Below are positions 37,801 through 49,557 of a stretch of DNA of 64,000 nucleotides, in pieces. The notes below the pieces were generated by a model. The model had not been told where the DNA came from. It made no database searches and saw only the letters and a program-made list of their open reading frames with translations. Position 1 is the stretch's first letter. The number at the start of each line of letters is the position of its first letter. Made by a program: the position numbers and the translations under genes. The DNA lies in NCBI GenBank assembly GCA_010094045.1, contig ML986586.1, positions 410,859 to 474,858 on the forward strand. The letters run 5' to 3'. Source of the DNA: Lojkania enalia (taxonomy: Eukaryota; Ascomycota; Dothideomycetes; Pleosporales).

Positions 37801-40800
37801 TCAAGCTGAACGGGAGACTACTATCGAGCTGTCGGCCTCCCTGTCAACACCCGAACCTTTCGCAGGGGCTGTCACAAGCGAGGCGAGTCAGAAAGATGAA
37901 GCGGGGGATACTTGGCCTACTCCCTCTAATATGTCGAAGAAAGATAAGAAGAAAGCCAAGAAGAAAGCCAGTAAGAGCAAATCAACATCCGGAACGGCAA
38001 CCCCAATTGTGGAAAATGAACCTGAATCTCTTACGGAGCCGGTTGAGGGCACGGGCGATATTGATATCCCTTCTACGAAGAGTCTCGAAGAACCAGCGGT
38101 GCAAGCTATCCCCGGCGAACCCCCAGCTTTAGCGGACGAGATTTGGCCTGATACTCAACTACCTTTGATAGAAGAGCCCCTTACAAACCAGACCAAGGCT
38201 AAAAATCCTCCCGCCAATATTGTCCAAGGGCAACAAGAGGCCCATCATTTGATCGAAGACAAGCGCGGTGCTTCGCCTGAGCAGATTATTCTAGAACAGC
38301 CAGAGATAGAGAAGGTTCCCCTTGAGACTGTAGCTGACATCACACTTGCTCGCTCATCTTCCAAGAAAAAGAGCAAGAAAGATAAAAAGGCCAAAAAGGG
38401 TGGAAAGCATACTGAAGAGGAACCCGGGGAAGATACATCTGCTTCCACGGCGCCGACTATCAATTCAGCCCCTACAGTCACAGAGACTAATGACACCGAT
38501 AGGGTCGAATTTCAAGATGTCGTGTCTCAGGATGAAGCCACTAAGTCGCCGTTTCTAGAAACTACAGAGCCCCTCGAGGCCCCTAGTCCTCCAGCGCCTT
38601 TGACTGAAGAGGAAAAAATCGGACCTCCGGCCATCTCTGAACAAGAGCCAGCACAGCACGCTCAATCCTTGGACAAGGAAGTCTCCCACGACCTTCCTGA
38701 GCAGGCCATAGCAAAGATCGTGGAGCAAATTACCTTAGAAGAGAGTGCTAAGCAAGAGGAATCTACAGCAGCTGAAGTCTCCCCCTCACTCGAGGCGATT
38801 CAAGATGACATCGCAGACTTCAAACAGCGGACGGAGGTGCTTGAACGAGCACTCGAACCGCAAGATACCACTGAAGAACGAAGCCTCGATGAGCCAAGAA
38901 TGTCACAGCCAACATCTGTCTTCGATGTGGTAGGTAAACTCGGCAAGAAGGAAAAGAAGAAGGGCCAAAAGAGTAAGGGCACCGCATTTGATTGGTCGGA
39001 ACCGACGACCCCAGCCACAGAGCCTGAGGCTCCTGCCGAAAATCCTGAGGCCATAGAAGAGCAAGAGTCTCTATCTGCAAGTAGATCTCCGGTTCCGTCT
39101 CGTATATTAAGCAAAGAAAAGAAGAAGTCGAAGGTAGCTGCCCTTGTGTGGGACGAGCCATCAGAACAACCCACAGCTGCTCCAGACTTCCAGTTCCAAG
39201 AGCCGTTCAGCAGTGAGCCGGCCCCCCTGGATATGCCAAGCACACCGGTCGACTCTGATGTAGTTCAACCAGAAGAGCCTTCGACCTTATCACGTAAACT
39301 AAGCGAGGAGGAAAAGAAAGCCAAGGCCGCCGCTTTTACTTGGGATGGGACAATAGAGGAATCTAGTGTACTTCCGGGGGACCAAGACATGCTCCCACTC
39401 GAGGAGAAGGTTGATGGTGCTTCAATTGTTCCCTTAGATATATCAGCGGTGCTAGATGAAGCTACGAGTGGTTTTAGCACTCCAACGCGCAAGCTTAGCA
39501 AGAAAGAGAAGAAGAGAGCTGCTAAAGCTGCGGCACTCGATCTACAGGAACCATCAGCGCTTGAGACAGAGTCCACGCCTCCGCCATCCTACGAAGAGGC
39601 CGGTGAGGAAGAATCTGTTCCCATACCTGAAGTTCCCGAGGCTGCCCCAGAAATTGAGCCGAGCACGTCATTCCAAGCCGGGGAGTTTGTCAAAGAGCCT
39701 GAACCGACAACTTTGCATGAAATTCCTTGGATTGCTAAAACAGAAGGCCAGTCCTTATCCACAGAAGCCCCTGCTCCTGTCAGGAAAGAGCTGGTTATAG
39801 CAAATGTTCCCGAGCCAGAGCCTTCGGCTCTTTCCCGCGAGTTGAGCAAAGAGGAGAAGAGAAAGGCCAAAGCAGTAGCTTCAGCATGGGATGAACCCAC
39901 TGTCGGGCCCAACGAGCCAGGCGCACTTTCCGAAAGTCAAGATGTTTCAAAGCAATTACCAGAAATGTTAGCAGTAATAGAGCTAGGACAGAGAGACGTT
40001 AGTGAACCCACGCAACCCATGACGATTCCTGAAGAGCAAATTACACAAGATGCCGCTGAGCTCGAACCGGCCACGCCTGAGGCAAAGGAAGTGCCAGTGG
40101 ACCAACTCCCTTCTTTATCTCGAAAGCTAAGCAAGAAAGAGAAGAAAACCAAGAAGGCTGCACATTCTTGGGATGAGCCGACGCCAGAGATCGCTGAGCC
40201 CTTTGCAACTCCTAAAAATCCCGATGTAGTCAAGGGTGAGGCCGAGCCAACGCCAGAATCTACAGAAGCTCCCGGAGTTCCTGAGAAATTGGATGACGTA
40301 GGGGTCGTAACTGAGCCGTTACCCATCGAACAGGAGGTAATTAAGGAGGACGAGCCTGCATTGTCCCGTAAGCTTAGCAAGAAGGAAAAGAAGAGAGCCA
40401 AACAAGTTACTCAATTGTGGGATGAACCAGCCGAGCTATCTGAGACTGCTCCTGAGACTGGACCCACCGTCCAAGACACTCTAGTAGCTCCCACCGTAGA
40501 AGCCGAAGGTATGTTAGAAGACAAGGACCAACTCGTGCTTCCGGAAACGCAGCTTGAAAGCGGGCCTAGAAAGCCTGCAGACATCACCTTTTCGCGCAAG
40601 CTCAGCAAAAAGAAGAGAAAAGCCAAATCTGCTACGACGAGCTGGGAAGAACCTACAGAACAATTCAGCCAACCCACTGCAGCTGCAGAGGCCTTAGAAA
40701 CTGTGGAGCCAGAGATTACTATTGCTGATACTCAAGGACGCCTGCGTGATCAAGATCGTGCCGTCTCCGTTACTCAGGACACCAACCAGGCCGCTGTATT

Positions 40801-43800
40801 TCCATTAGCCAATGTTCAGGAGCGTGCTGTAGGATTAGAGCCAAGTCCCATCCCCGCTGAAGAGCCTACACAGCAAGTTGAACCTTCCTATACAAGCATT
40901 ACAGCCAATGTCACGGAAATCGAGCTGGTGGCTTCCGAACCAGCTGAGACTGAGTCCGCTATTGTTCCTACTTTGACCCCCAAGCTGAGCAAGAAAGAGA
41001 AGAAGGGCAAAGCCGCTGCAATGGACTGGACCGAGCCGCCTCCAGCCTCGGGGGAACCAGGAGTTCTTCCAGAACCCCAGACTTCTGTGGAAACATCAAC
41101 TTTTCCTGATGACTTTGTCGCCCAGTCAAGCAAGATAGATAAGAAGGGCAAAAAGGAGTTGTCTACTTTTGATTGGACTGAATATGAGAAGCTGGAAGCC
41201 GAGCAAACGGTTGAGGCGAAGATTTCTTCGCCCGAGGCTAGGGTTCCACAGCCTTCTGCTCAAGACGTTTCTGTTATCCCCGAAGTTCAACAGCCCAGCG
41301 CAGAAGATGCGCTAGTCATCAATCCTAAAGCTGAGCAACAAGTTTCAGTCGAAGATGTGCAGAGCTTCGTATCTCAAAAACAGCTCCCAGAGCCCATCAT
41401 AGTCTTGAAGTCGGAAGCGGAGCCGGAACCAGAGTTCATATCCTTGAAGAAAAGCAAGAAGGAAAAACGCAAAGCCAAGAAAGCCAGTGCTGTGATTGAA
41501 AAGCTTGTAGAGGGTGCAGAAGATATTATTTCTCCCGCGGCCGTTGAGCCAGCAACCATTAAATCTAGCGGTATCGTACTAGAAGACACTAGCAAACCGT
41601 TGGAAGCAGAGGAGCGCGCCATAACTCCAAGTCCCGCTGAGATTGCGGAGTCTGCTCCGACCAAGCCAACCAAAAAGAAGGCTAAGAAGCACAAGTTCGC
41701 ATCGCTCTTTGAGCCTGACACTCCAGAGGTCCAGCCTCCCTGGACCAGAGCCTCCCGGGTTAGAACACCAAAGCAAGAGGTTGACATTTCAGCACCTGCT
41801 CCTCTCGCCGCCGAAACTGTCAAGGCCACCCCACCTCCGGTTGAAAGAGCTCAGACACCTGTTTCTCCCCAACACGATGTCACTGAAGTTGATCGAGAAG
41901 AACCTGCGATAGCTGATGACGTCCACGTAGGAGCCGTTAGAGACGAGACGCCTCAGCAGCAAGCAGCTCAAGACCGTGCACCGTCACCAGAGCGCGATCT
42001 CGATTTTGCAGCCACAATTACCGCAGGTCTCAAAGAGTCGGGGTTTGATACTGACCTTGTCCTCAATGATTCCTCCTTCCTTCGTTCCACTTCTCCTCCC
42101 AATGTGCAGGACATCTCTCCTGACGAAGATGTCGCAGCCGCGAGGGATCAAGCAACTCGGTCCAAGTTTAGTGATATAGGTCGCACTTCACCTAGCCCAT
42201 CCTCTCCTAAAGCTCAGTCTGTTCCGGAAGCTGAACCCGAAATCCAACGAACTGATTTTGGTCAAGCATCTAAAGAGGTGTCGACGTTCAATCCAATGGA
42301 CGTTCTCAATGACCCAGTCTTCACGCAGCGTAAGTCGCCGCCTGGTGTGCTTGAAGAGGCAGATCCAGAAGAACTTTGGTCATCGTCGAAGAACAAAAAG
42401 GCAAAAGGCAAGAAGAAGCGGGCTTCTGTTCCCGTTACTCCTATTGAAAGCGAGGAACCCGCGATCAATGTCGCAGGGACAGCTCCTGTAGCACCGTTAG
42501 CATCAATAGATCGTGAGGAATTCCAAGTTTTCGAGCGGAGCCAGCCTCTTGACGGCACGCCAACCGAGACACAACCACAAGTCAACCAACAGGCTCTCGA
42601 CTCAACCCCGCAACGAACTCCTATTGAAGACAGGCCTGAACCTGTATGGGCAACTTCATTGAAAAAGAAAGGCAAGAAAACGAAGAAAGACAAAAAGCGA
42701 GCGACTATAGCACCAGAGGAATTCGAGACATCTATTGTTGAGACTCCGGCGATTGAGGCTCCCACGGATGTGCCTCTTGCTGTTGAGACTCCAGTGGAGA
42801 ATGTTCTAGAGGTTGATCCAGAGAAGCCTTCGCTATCTTCAACGTTCGAGCCTGAATCACGAGCCTTTTCTGAAGGGAAAACGGAGAAAATTGTCAGCGA
42901 TAAGTCATCATTCGACGTGGCACCCTCGAACGACTTACAATCGCGCCATAATCTAGCCCATTCAGATATTGAGAATGTGGGCCCCAAGTCAAGAGACATT
43001 GAACTCAGCCAACTTCAGGAAGAACCTACACAACTCCCAAGCACCACTATGCCACCAGAGATGTCTGACGATGTATGGGATAGTCAACCAAAGAAGGGCA
43101 AAAGGGGAAAAAGCAAGCTCGAGCGCTCTAGCACTGCAGAGGAAGCCATTGAGACACCTACAGAGACGCCTGTCATCGAACCAATCGAACAACAGGACGC
43201 CAAGAGTCAATCTATCGAGGCTCAGCAACAGGTGGAGGTAGATGATTGGTCATATTCAAAGAAAAAAGGTAAGAAAGCCAAGAAAGGTAAATCTGGATCA
43301 GCAGCTAGTAGAGCCGCTGGTGCAGCAGCGCTAGGTGCGATGGCAATGAACAAAGATGATACTTCAAACGAAGCGCAGGATATGGACAAGACTCCAGAGT
43401 TTCCACATGCATTCAACCAAGAACGCAAGTCTTTACAGAGAGTCGAAGGTGGTGAATACCCCTTCCCGAAAGTGGAGGAAACTGACAAATTTGCACCACG
43501 TTCTTCTAACGATACCGTGAGTACGACAGAAAAGGAGATGGATCCGGTGGATAAGTGGGCATCAACATCAAACAAAAAGGGAAAACTAGAAGAAGAGTCT
43601 TGGGAGGAAACTAGTAGCGGACCTCGAGGTCTAGTTGTAGAACCGGAAATGAAACAGGTTGTGGAGGCAAAGGGTGACAGGACCTGGGAAGGATTGGGTA
43701 CTGAGCTTTCGGCCCTGCATGATCAGCCTAAAGATTTGGTGGAAGAAAGGGCTATACATGTGGCACACACAGCTGTGCCTGAGCAGCCTCGAGAATTGTA

Positions 43801-46800
43801 TGAGCAGCCAGCCAATACTCAAGGAAATGCGGCGGACCATGACGAATCGATCACGGAGAGAGCCTCACCACACGGCAAGCGAAGAGAGCATCCAGTGTCA
43901 ACCCCAGGCACTGAACCGGAAGAGAAGCGTATCCACCTCTTAGAACACCTACAAGAAGCCCCTGTAACCCATAGCAAACTAGCAGCGATCCCAGAAGCCG
44001 CAATCGTCGATGAACGTGCAGAATCTAATTCCACAGTCCCGCAGCCCGTACAGGACGAGCTGGTACCACCTACATCCTCAACGCCAACAATTTCGCGCGT
44101 TCACTCACCCGTTATCGAACCGACGTGGTCCTTTGGTGGAGTTCGCGATAGTGCAGTACACGTGGCCGACTCTCCGCTTATCCCAACTACAGCCCCACAC
44201 TCCCAGGCCAACGTTCGTGATAGCGGCTATCACGACAGCGGCTATAATCCATCAATACATCAAGAACCCAGTGAGCCAGAAGAGAAGGTTTACAGCAAGG
44301 AGAAAGATGGGGGCGAAAGGGAGCGGAGTGTCCCGACCGAACGAGCCATAGACGAACATCAGGAGATCCAAGCTCGTTCGAGGAGTCCTTCGCTTCCCGA
44401 ATCAGTTCCCCTTGTTAATATAGCATCGCCATCTGCTATTGACTCCGCCACCAAAGAGCGCACCTCATACTTGTTTAATTCGTCGCCTTCAACGCGAGGC
44501 TATAGCGAGTCTCCTTCTGTTGGTACAAAGACTCGTTCACACGATGTCGCTACGGCGACGCCTCACAACGAATATGGAAAGGAGAGCAGAGATGTTACTT
44601 GGAATGCGAAGGACACATACAAGAAGTTTGATGGTCCCAAGTCGATGCCCTCGACGAGTGATCAAAGGCCGCCTACAAGAGAGACGAAACAAAAGGAACC
44701 GTACCAATCTATCTTCGGTGACCCGAGCGAAAAGACGCATGACAAGTCTATCACATACACAACACCATCTAGACACATCCGATCACCCAGCGCACAGCTT
44801 GGTACAATCAAAGAGTATAGTCCCGATGATTCGCCTCTACACAAGAAGGGGCGACTAGCTTCCGATGTCGGGGCCCCTGAGCGAGGTGTGAAATCTGCGC
44901 GACGAACAGAGAGCCCTAAACCATCCGAGCGATTAAAGTCGCCTCCTCCGCATACGCCCACTCCAGCAAACCGCAAACCGATCGGTCCCCATTTAGACAC
45001 GTCAACGGAGGATAGGCCTTCGAAGCAGTCTCCATGGTATCAAGTACATGAGGAGGTCGTTGATCCGAGCATAACTCTGAGCTCTTCAAGACGACTGCGC
45101 TCCCCTCCTACTACCGACCCCGTCAAACAATGGATGGTTGAGCAGCGGTCTCAAAGCGTGATGAGCGATCGTTCTACCAGTGGCATCACAAGACACAGGA
45201 CACCAGACCATATGCGGCCACTGAGCGCCGCAAGTAGTCGATCAGAAACACCATCCTTGCGACGAGTAGACAGAAGCGTGTCAGGTGACTTGCGAGCTGC
45301 TGCGAAGCTTGGCGAGGCCAAGGCGCGGGACACTAGGGACGCGGAACCCAATCTCTCAAACATCGCGCTCGCCGCGGGAGCGACTGCAGCCATCGTCGGC
45401 ATCGCGAGCTCCTCAAAGTACGATCCTGTCAAAGACAAGGGCAAGGGTCGCGCCACCGACATGCCTGATGTATATGTAAGTTTACGCGACTCATGCGTAG
45501 ATAGCAATGGCTAACAGACTTTGCAGGAGGCGTGGGGCGAGGCCCAAGGGTCGCCGATGTCACCGACGCGCCCACCTAGTGTGCGCAAGCGGCAGAGCAT
45601 GCAAATACTTGACCTACAGTCACAACTTGAGCAATTTGCCGCGCAGAATCGGTCGCTAGAGGATGCAAGAGCCAAGGCTGAGGAATCCTTGCAGGCGGTC
45701 CAGTTCCAACATCAAGTCGACGCGCAGGTCGTAGCCGAGGCCGTCGAAGCACGTGACCGAGATATCCACCAGAAGGACATTGAGATCGCGCAACTCCGCG
45801 ACACTCTTCAGAACTTGCAGCAAGAGGTAGCAAGGCTCACCGAGCACAACACTTCCCTAGCCGAAGCTAACCAGCACCTCTCCAATGATACCAACGAACG
45901 GTATGCGCAATTGCAGGCCGAGGGCGCCCAGGTCCACCAGCAATGGCAGCAATCCTCCAGAGAGCTTGAGGAGCTACGCGCACAGCACGCCCAGATGAGA
46001 GGTGGCATGGAAGATGCAGTACGCGGGGAAATTGCTTTGGCACTCGATGACCGCAACGCTGAAATCTCGCGTTTGAACGCTGAACTCGCAAAAGCGCAAG
46101 AACAGGTCAAGACCATGCAAAGACAGATCCTAGCTTCTAAACAGGGCGACAGCTTCCTCATTGTACGTGATGAGGACTACTTCGACAGCGCTTGCCAGCA
46201 ATTGTGTCAACATGTTCAGCAATGGGTGCTGCGGTTCTCCAAGTTTTCAGACACCCGAGCTTGCCGTCTGTCGTCTGAGATTGCAAGCGATCAGAGACTA
46301 GATCGAACTATTCGGGAAAAGATCGAGACCCGGCTTGACAACGCAATCCTCGATGGCTCTGACGTTGACATGCTATTAGCAGACCGCGTGAGACGACGAG
46401 ACGTCTTCATGTCCGTGGTCATGACAATGATCTGGGAGTATGTCTTTACCAGATATCTCTTCGGCATGGATCGAGAACAGCGACAGAAACTCAAATCACT
46501 AGAGAAGACGCTGTCGGAAGTTGGTAGGCTGGTCCCCCGATATTCTTCCAAGCGCTGTGCTAATCAGTCTCTAGGTCCGACACGAGCGGTAGCCCAGTGG
46601 CGCGCAATCACGCTTACACTCCTCTCGAAGCGCGACGCTTTCGCACAGCAACGCGCCCAGGACACCGAAGCTGTTGTCCATGAAATCTTCAGCATGCTTG
46701 CCACTCTTCTGCCTCCTCCTTCCCACCTCCAACGCCAGATCCAAGAATCCCTCCGCAATGTCATGCGCCTCGCTGTCGAACTTTCCATTGAGATGCGCAC

Positions 46801-47182
46801 CCAGCGTGCAGAATACATTATGCTCCCTCCCTTACAACCTGAATATGACACCAATGGCGACCTGGTCGATAAAGTAACCTTCAATGCGTCGCTCATGAAC
46901 GAGCGCAGCGGTGAAACGACATCAAATGATGAGCTTGAGGCAAGAGGGGCAATTGTCAAGATTGTCCTGTTCCCGCTGGTGGTGAAGAAAGGGGATGATT
47001 TGGGAGAGGGCGAGGACGAGATCGTCGTCTGTCCCGCGCAGGTCTTGATTGCGAGACCGAGTAACAAGAAGGTGGTGAGAGTCATGAGTGGTGCAATGAG
47101 CATCGATAGTAGGCAGAGGAGTGCAACTAGTCTTGCGCCCGAGAGCAGTGTTATGGATTTGAGCGGAAGTAATGTGATATAG
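22876..47182 (+). CDS. lah: Giant Leashin-like / involucrin-repeat protein (8,062 aa)
   Basis: Three exons, 22876-29814, 29882-45475 and 45527-47182, all with phase-0 junctions, give 8,063 codons. Introns are 67 and 51 nt; the middle exon is 15.6 kb. Layout: residues 1-150 Arg/Ser/Asp-rich; 350-1390 Ser/Arg and Pro-rich with eight short Ala/Gly-rich hydrophobic segments; about 1152-1338 a charged Glu/Arg helix; about 1670-1850 first lysine modules; 2753-6876 some 38 further lysine clusters in acidic Pro/Glu-rich linkers; 7535-7717 a leucine-zipper-like coiled coil (LQSQLEQFAAQNRSLED); 7718-8062 a folded-looking end (ETRLDNAILDGSDVDMLLAD). SKKEKKKAK modules are typical of proteins annotated as involucrin repeat protein in Eurotiomycetes. 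Family knowledge: Leashin tethers Woronin bodies, via the membrane protein WSC, to the cell cortex or septal pore; in Neurospora the locus is split into LAH-1 and LAH-2. The Leashin identity rests on size, layout and motif type. Confidence 0.8.
23932..27047 (+). other. Eight Ala/Gly-rich hydrophobic segments in the Leashin-like N-terminal half
   Basis: Short segments of about 18-24 residues with small hydrophobic residues recur at nt 23932, 24193, 24613, 24949, 25390, 25771, 26215 and 26977 (residues about 353, 440, 580, 692, 839, 966, 1114, 1368). Examples are LLGAAIGAGLAAPATGH and AAIAGVAAGIGAAAVTVAK. They have GxxxG/AxxxA spacing and are flanked by Arg/Ser/Lys-rich stretches. Two more occur late, near 43303 and 45357. 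Function unknown; membrane or self-association is inference. Confidence 0.7.
26329..26890 (+). other. Long charged (ER/K-type) helix in the Leashin-like protein
   Basis: About 187 residues made almost wholly of Arg, Glu, Lys, Asp, Gln and Ala (for example ERQRREDEERRLREKQRRE). The pattern fits a single alpha-helix or coiled coil that could act as a rigid spacer. Seen directly as composition; structure inferred. Confidence 0.75.
31190..38410 (+). repeat. Class A lysine modules of the Leashin-like protein (W before K cluster)
   Basis: About 20 degenerate copies of a unit of the form acidic-DEWxxPxSKKxKKKGKKGK, spaced roughly 60-190 residues apart. Clear copies start near 33210, 33455, 33715, 34050, 34255, 34460, 34900, 35085, 35790, 36150, 36440, 36640, 37210, 37690 and 37905. 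The tryptophan lies 4-8 residues before the lysine cluster. Linkers are Glu/Pro/Ser/Thr-rich and not conserved. Earlier copies near 31201, 31440 and 32080 have the K cluster but no Trp. Confidence 0.8.
38930..41190 (+). repeat. Class B lysine modules of the Leashin-like protein (W after K cluster)
   Basis: Ten copies of a unit of the form LSRKLSKKEKKKAKAAAxxWDEP start near 38935, 39110, 39290, 39490, 39835, 40120, 40365, 40595, 40975 and 41125, spaced about 50-127 residues apart. Here the tryptophan comes 3-7 residues after the cluster and is followed by Glu-Pro; the 39490 copy has lost the Trp. One related copy, RKLSKKEKRKAKTKRTAFDKW, lies far upstream at about 28360 in exon 1. Confidence 0.8.
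42360..43590 (+). repeat. Second block of class A lysine modules
   Basis: Five class A units return after the class B block, near 42370 (ELWSSSKNKKAKGKKK), 42640 (PVWATSLKKKGKK), 43070, 43240 (DDWSYSKKKGKKAKKGK) and 43550. The Trp again precedes the lysines. The 43240 unit runs directly into an Ala/Gly-rich segment (AASRAAGAAALGAMAM). Confidence 0.75.
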
Positions 47183-47582
47183 ACTGGGTTGGCCGGCTTG
47201 GTTACATTGGAGCATAGCGTATAGGTTTTTGAGTTTTATTGGTTTCTGTGCATGGGGTCTGATTTTTGGTGTTTAGGGGAACTTAACGAATCTCCTTATC
47301 TATCGTCTTCACTTTTTCTTTTTTATGGGTGTCTGGATATAGTTGGCTTGGGTATATATTGCTTAGGTTTGTAAAATCCGGAATAATTCACTTATCATGT
47401 ACAATTTATGCCTCCCGAATACTGCCGGTGCATTAGTGTCCCTAATCAAACCTATACACAAGACGGCAAGCAGATGTCTCTTTCAAAGAGTTCAAGCAAA
47501 AGACCGCATAACATGTCCTGTCCTCCCGAAATCCAGTACGTCCACCTCCTTTCCGCAGGCCATCTACCACACTAACCTTCAC
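47183..47582. other. Convergent intergenic region
   Basis: 400 bases between the 3' ends of the giant gene and the dehydrogenase, T-rich on the plus strand near 47225-47330, expected to hold both poly(A) sites. No gene seen. Confidence 0.5.
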
Positions 47583-48862
47583 CTATTCGTTCCCAACCAA
47601 CACCGCGCTCTCGCTTAACTTTTCCAGACTCGGTTGCTGTACCTGCCTCCCATTCCACTGAGCCATTAAATTAACCAGCCTCTTCCTCAGTCCATACTGA
47701 AACCAAAACGACATTGTCCTTAGCCCCGCAGGGATCCACCACCCAGCTATCGGCACCAAGATATGCCTACTCTTGCCTGCCAACACAGCTTTCACAATCT
47801 CCTCAGCGACTGTCTCAGGATACAGGGCCTTGCTGTCGAAGCCCTCAAACAGCTTTGTGCGCGTGTAGTTCTGGCACATGATGACGGTGCGGATCCGGGG
47901 GGCCTTGTACACGGAAGCAATCTCTGCGGAAAGGCCCTCGTGGAAGGACAGTGCGGCGGCCTTAGAGGAGGCGTAGTCGACTATGTTGGGTGCAGGGACG
48001 TAGGCGGCGAAGGAGGCGACGGTGACGATCATGCCGTGGTTGGCGGACACCATGGCGGGGAGGAATTGCTGGGCTAGGAAGTAGTGGGCGAGTGTGTTGA
48101 CGTTGAAGGTTAAGCGGATGTCGGACTCGGAGGAGTTGAGGATGGACTGTCGGGTGCGGAGGGTTAGAATGGATGATTGGGGCGGGATGCTTGGAGTAAG
48201 TACCTTTCCTCGCACACATCCGGCGTTGTTGATGAGCACGGTCGGATCCCCGAGTTTCTCGCGGATCTCAGAGGCGCTGGAGGCGATGGACGAGGTGGAT
48301 GCAAGATCGGTGCGGAAGAAGTGGACCGAGGGCGGCGCTGTGAACATTGGTCAGTTACAATCCCAATATCTCCATGACATACCCAGAATGATCGGAGACG
48401 CACCCTCATACGTCAAATCCTGGACATCCATGACAGCCACCTTGATCCCCCGTTCCGCGAGCAGCTGCACGACAATCTTGCCGATACCATCGCTCCCACC
48501 CGTCACGACCACAATCTCCCTGTTCCAGTCATAGATGTCGTTTGCGCCGTTGTTCATGACATAGTCGTCAAGCGTTGCGCTGAGCTTGGTCGCAATGCCC
48601 AGGTATAGCGCCTGCCTCAGGTACCTGAACGATTGCGCATGCTGGGCCGAGAGAAATTTCCCCTTATGTGTGCAGCGCGCAAGGAGCACGAGCGGTAGAG
48701 TCAGCGCAGGATTGAGGACGGTTTTGCTCAAAAGACGGAGGATGGTGTCAAGTGTGATGCCTGAGAGTGCTTGTGAGCTGCATCGAAGTGTGGGGGAGTG
48801 GAGCTCGATACAGTGGTGGGCTTACCTTCGCGGGCTAGCTTCCAGTCGCTGCGGATGGGCAT
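47583..48862 (-). CDS. Short-chain dehydrogenase/reductase, membrane-anchored RDH/17-beta-HSD type
   Basis: Four exons read leftward, 48862-48826, 48760-48404, 48337-48204 and 48146-47583, give 364 codons (363 aa). Introns are 65, 66 and 57 nt. A hydrophobic stretch at residues about 24-40 (SKTVLNPALTLPLVLLA) precedes the Rossmann fold. The nucleotide-binding motif is TGGSDGIG (99-106), then NNAG before intron 3, and the catalytic set Ser221, Tyr234 and Lys238 (YASSK). Length and N-terminal anchor match ER or lipid-droplet SDRs of the retinol dehydrogenase/HSD17B11 group (SDR16C-like). Known chemistry: NAD(P)-dependent oxidation or reduction of an alcohol/ketone, usually lipophilic; the substrate cannot be read from sequence. 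The first exon is only 12 codons, supported by frame and splice signals. Confidence 0.88.
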
Positions 48863-49557
48863 GGTTGATGACTACTAGTCTCCCAATACCTCTCTCAATG
48901 CGCAGCGAAGGAGAAGATGGTCAAGATGCAAAGAACAAACAGCCAGCTGCCGTGTCCCTTACAAGTGTTCCTTCGCAGTCCCCCTAAATCGTGCCATCTC
49001 TCCTGAGTCAGGCATTGCTAGACCTCCCGAGTGTGCGGGGTTAGAGCCTTCTCAATGTGGAGCCGAGGAACCTGCCCAGGGCCGACCGATGGCTCGTGAT
49101 GCACCAGCCACACGCCGAGTGAACGTCGCAAGCAAGTCTGAAGCGGGCATTCTTGTTTTCTAACCAATTTAATATATACTTATATCTGGACCTAATATGA
49201 AATCAACTCTTCAATGTCTGCTTCACCTAGCTATCTGCTTTCTATCCTGCGATCTCTTTCCTATCGGGACTGGGTTTCATAGATCAGCATCGAATATGGT
49301 TCAGATACCTGTCGTCCTGGGGAAGCTGGCAGTTGTAGATTCAAAAGTAATACCTGCATTACTCATACAAATACTCTAACTAAGATGAACAGGAGAAAAG
49401 CTTAACCTCCAACGCCCCGATAGCGAATGAAAACGTGGGTATCCCTATGCTCTTTTGTGCTATAATCTTTGCCCATCCATGCACCCGTCGCTATGCTGTG
49501 TTAATAATATCCAAAAATCATTACCCCTTCAGCTCAATACGAAACAAACCGCAGTGA
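48863..49557. other. Intergenic region upstream of the dehydrogenase
   Basis: About 700 bases, holding the dehydrogenase promoter and the terminator of the patatin gene. A 60-codon plus-strand frame at 49197 has no support. Confidence 0.5.
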
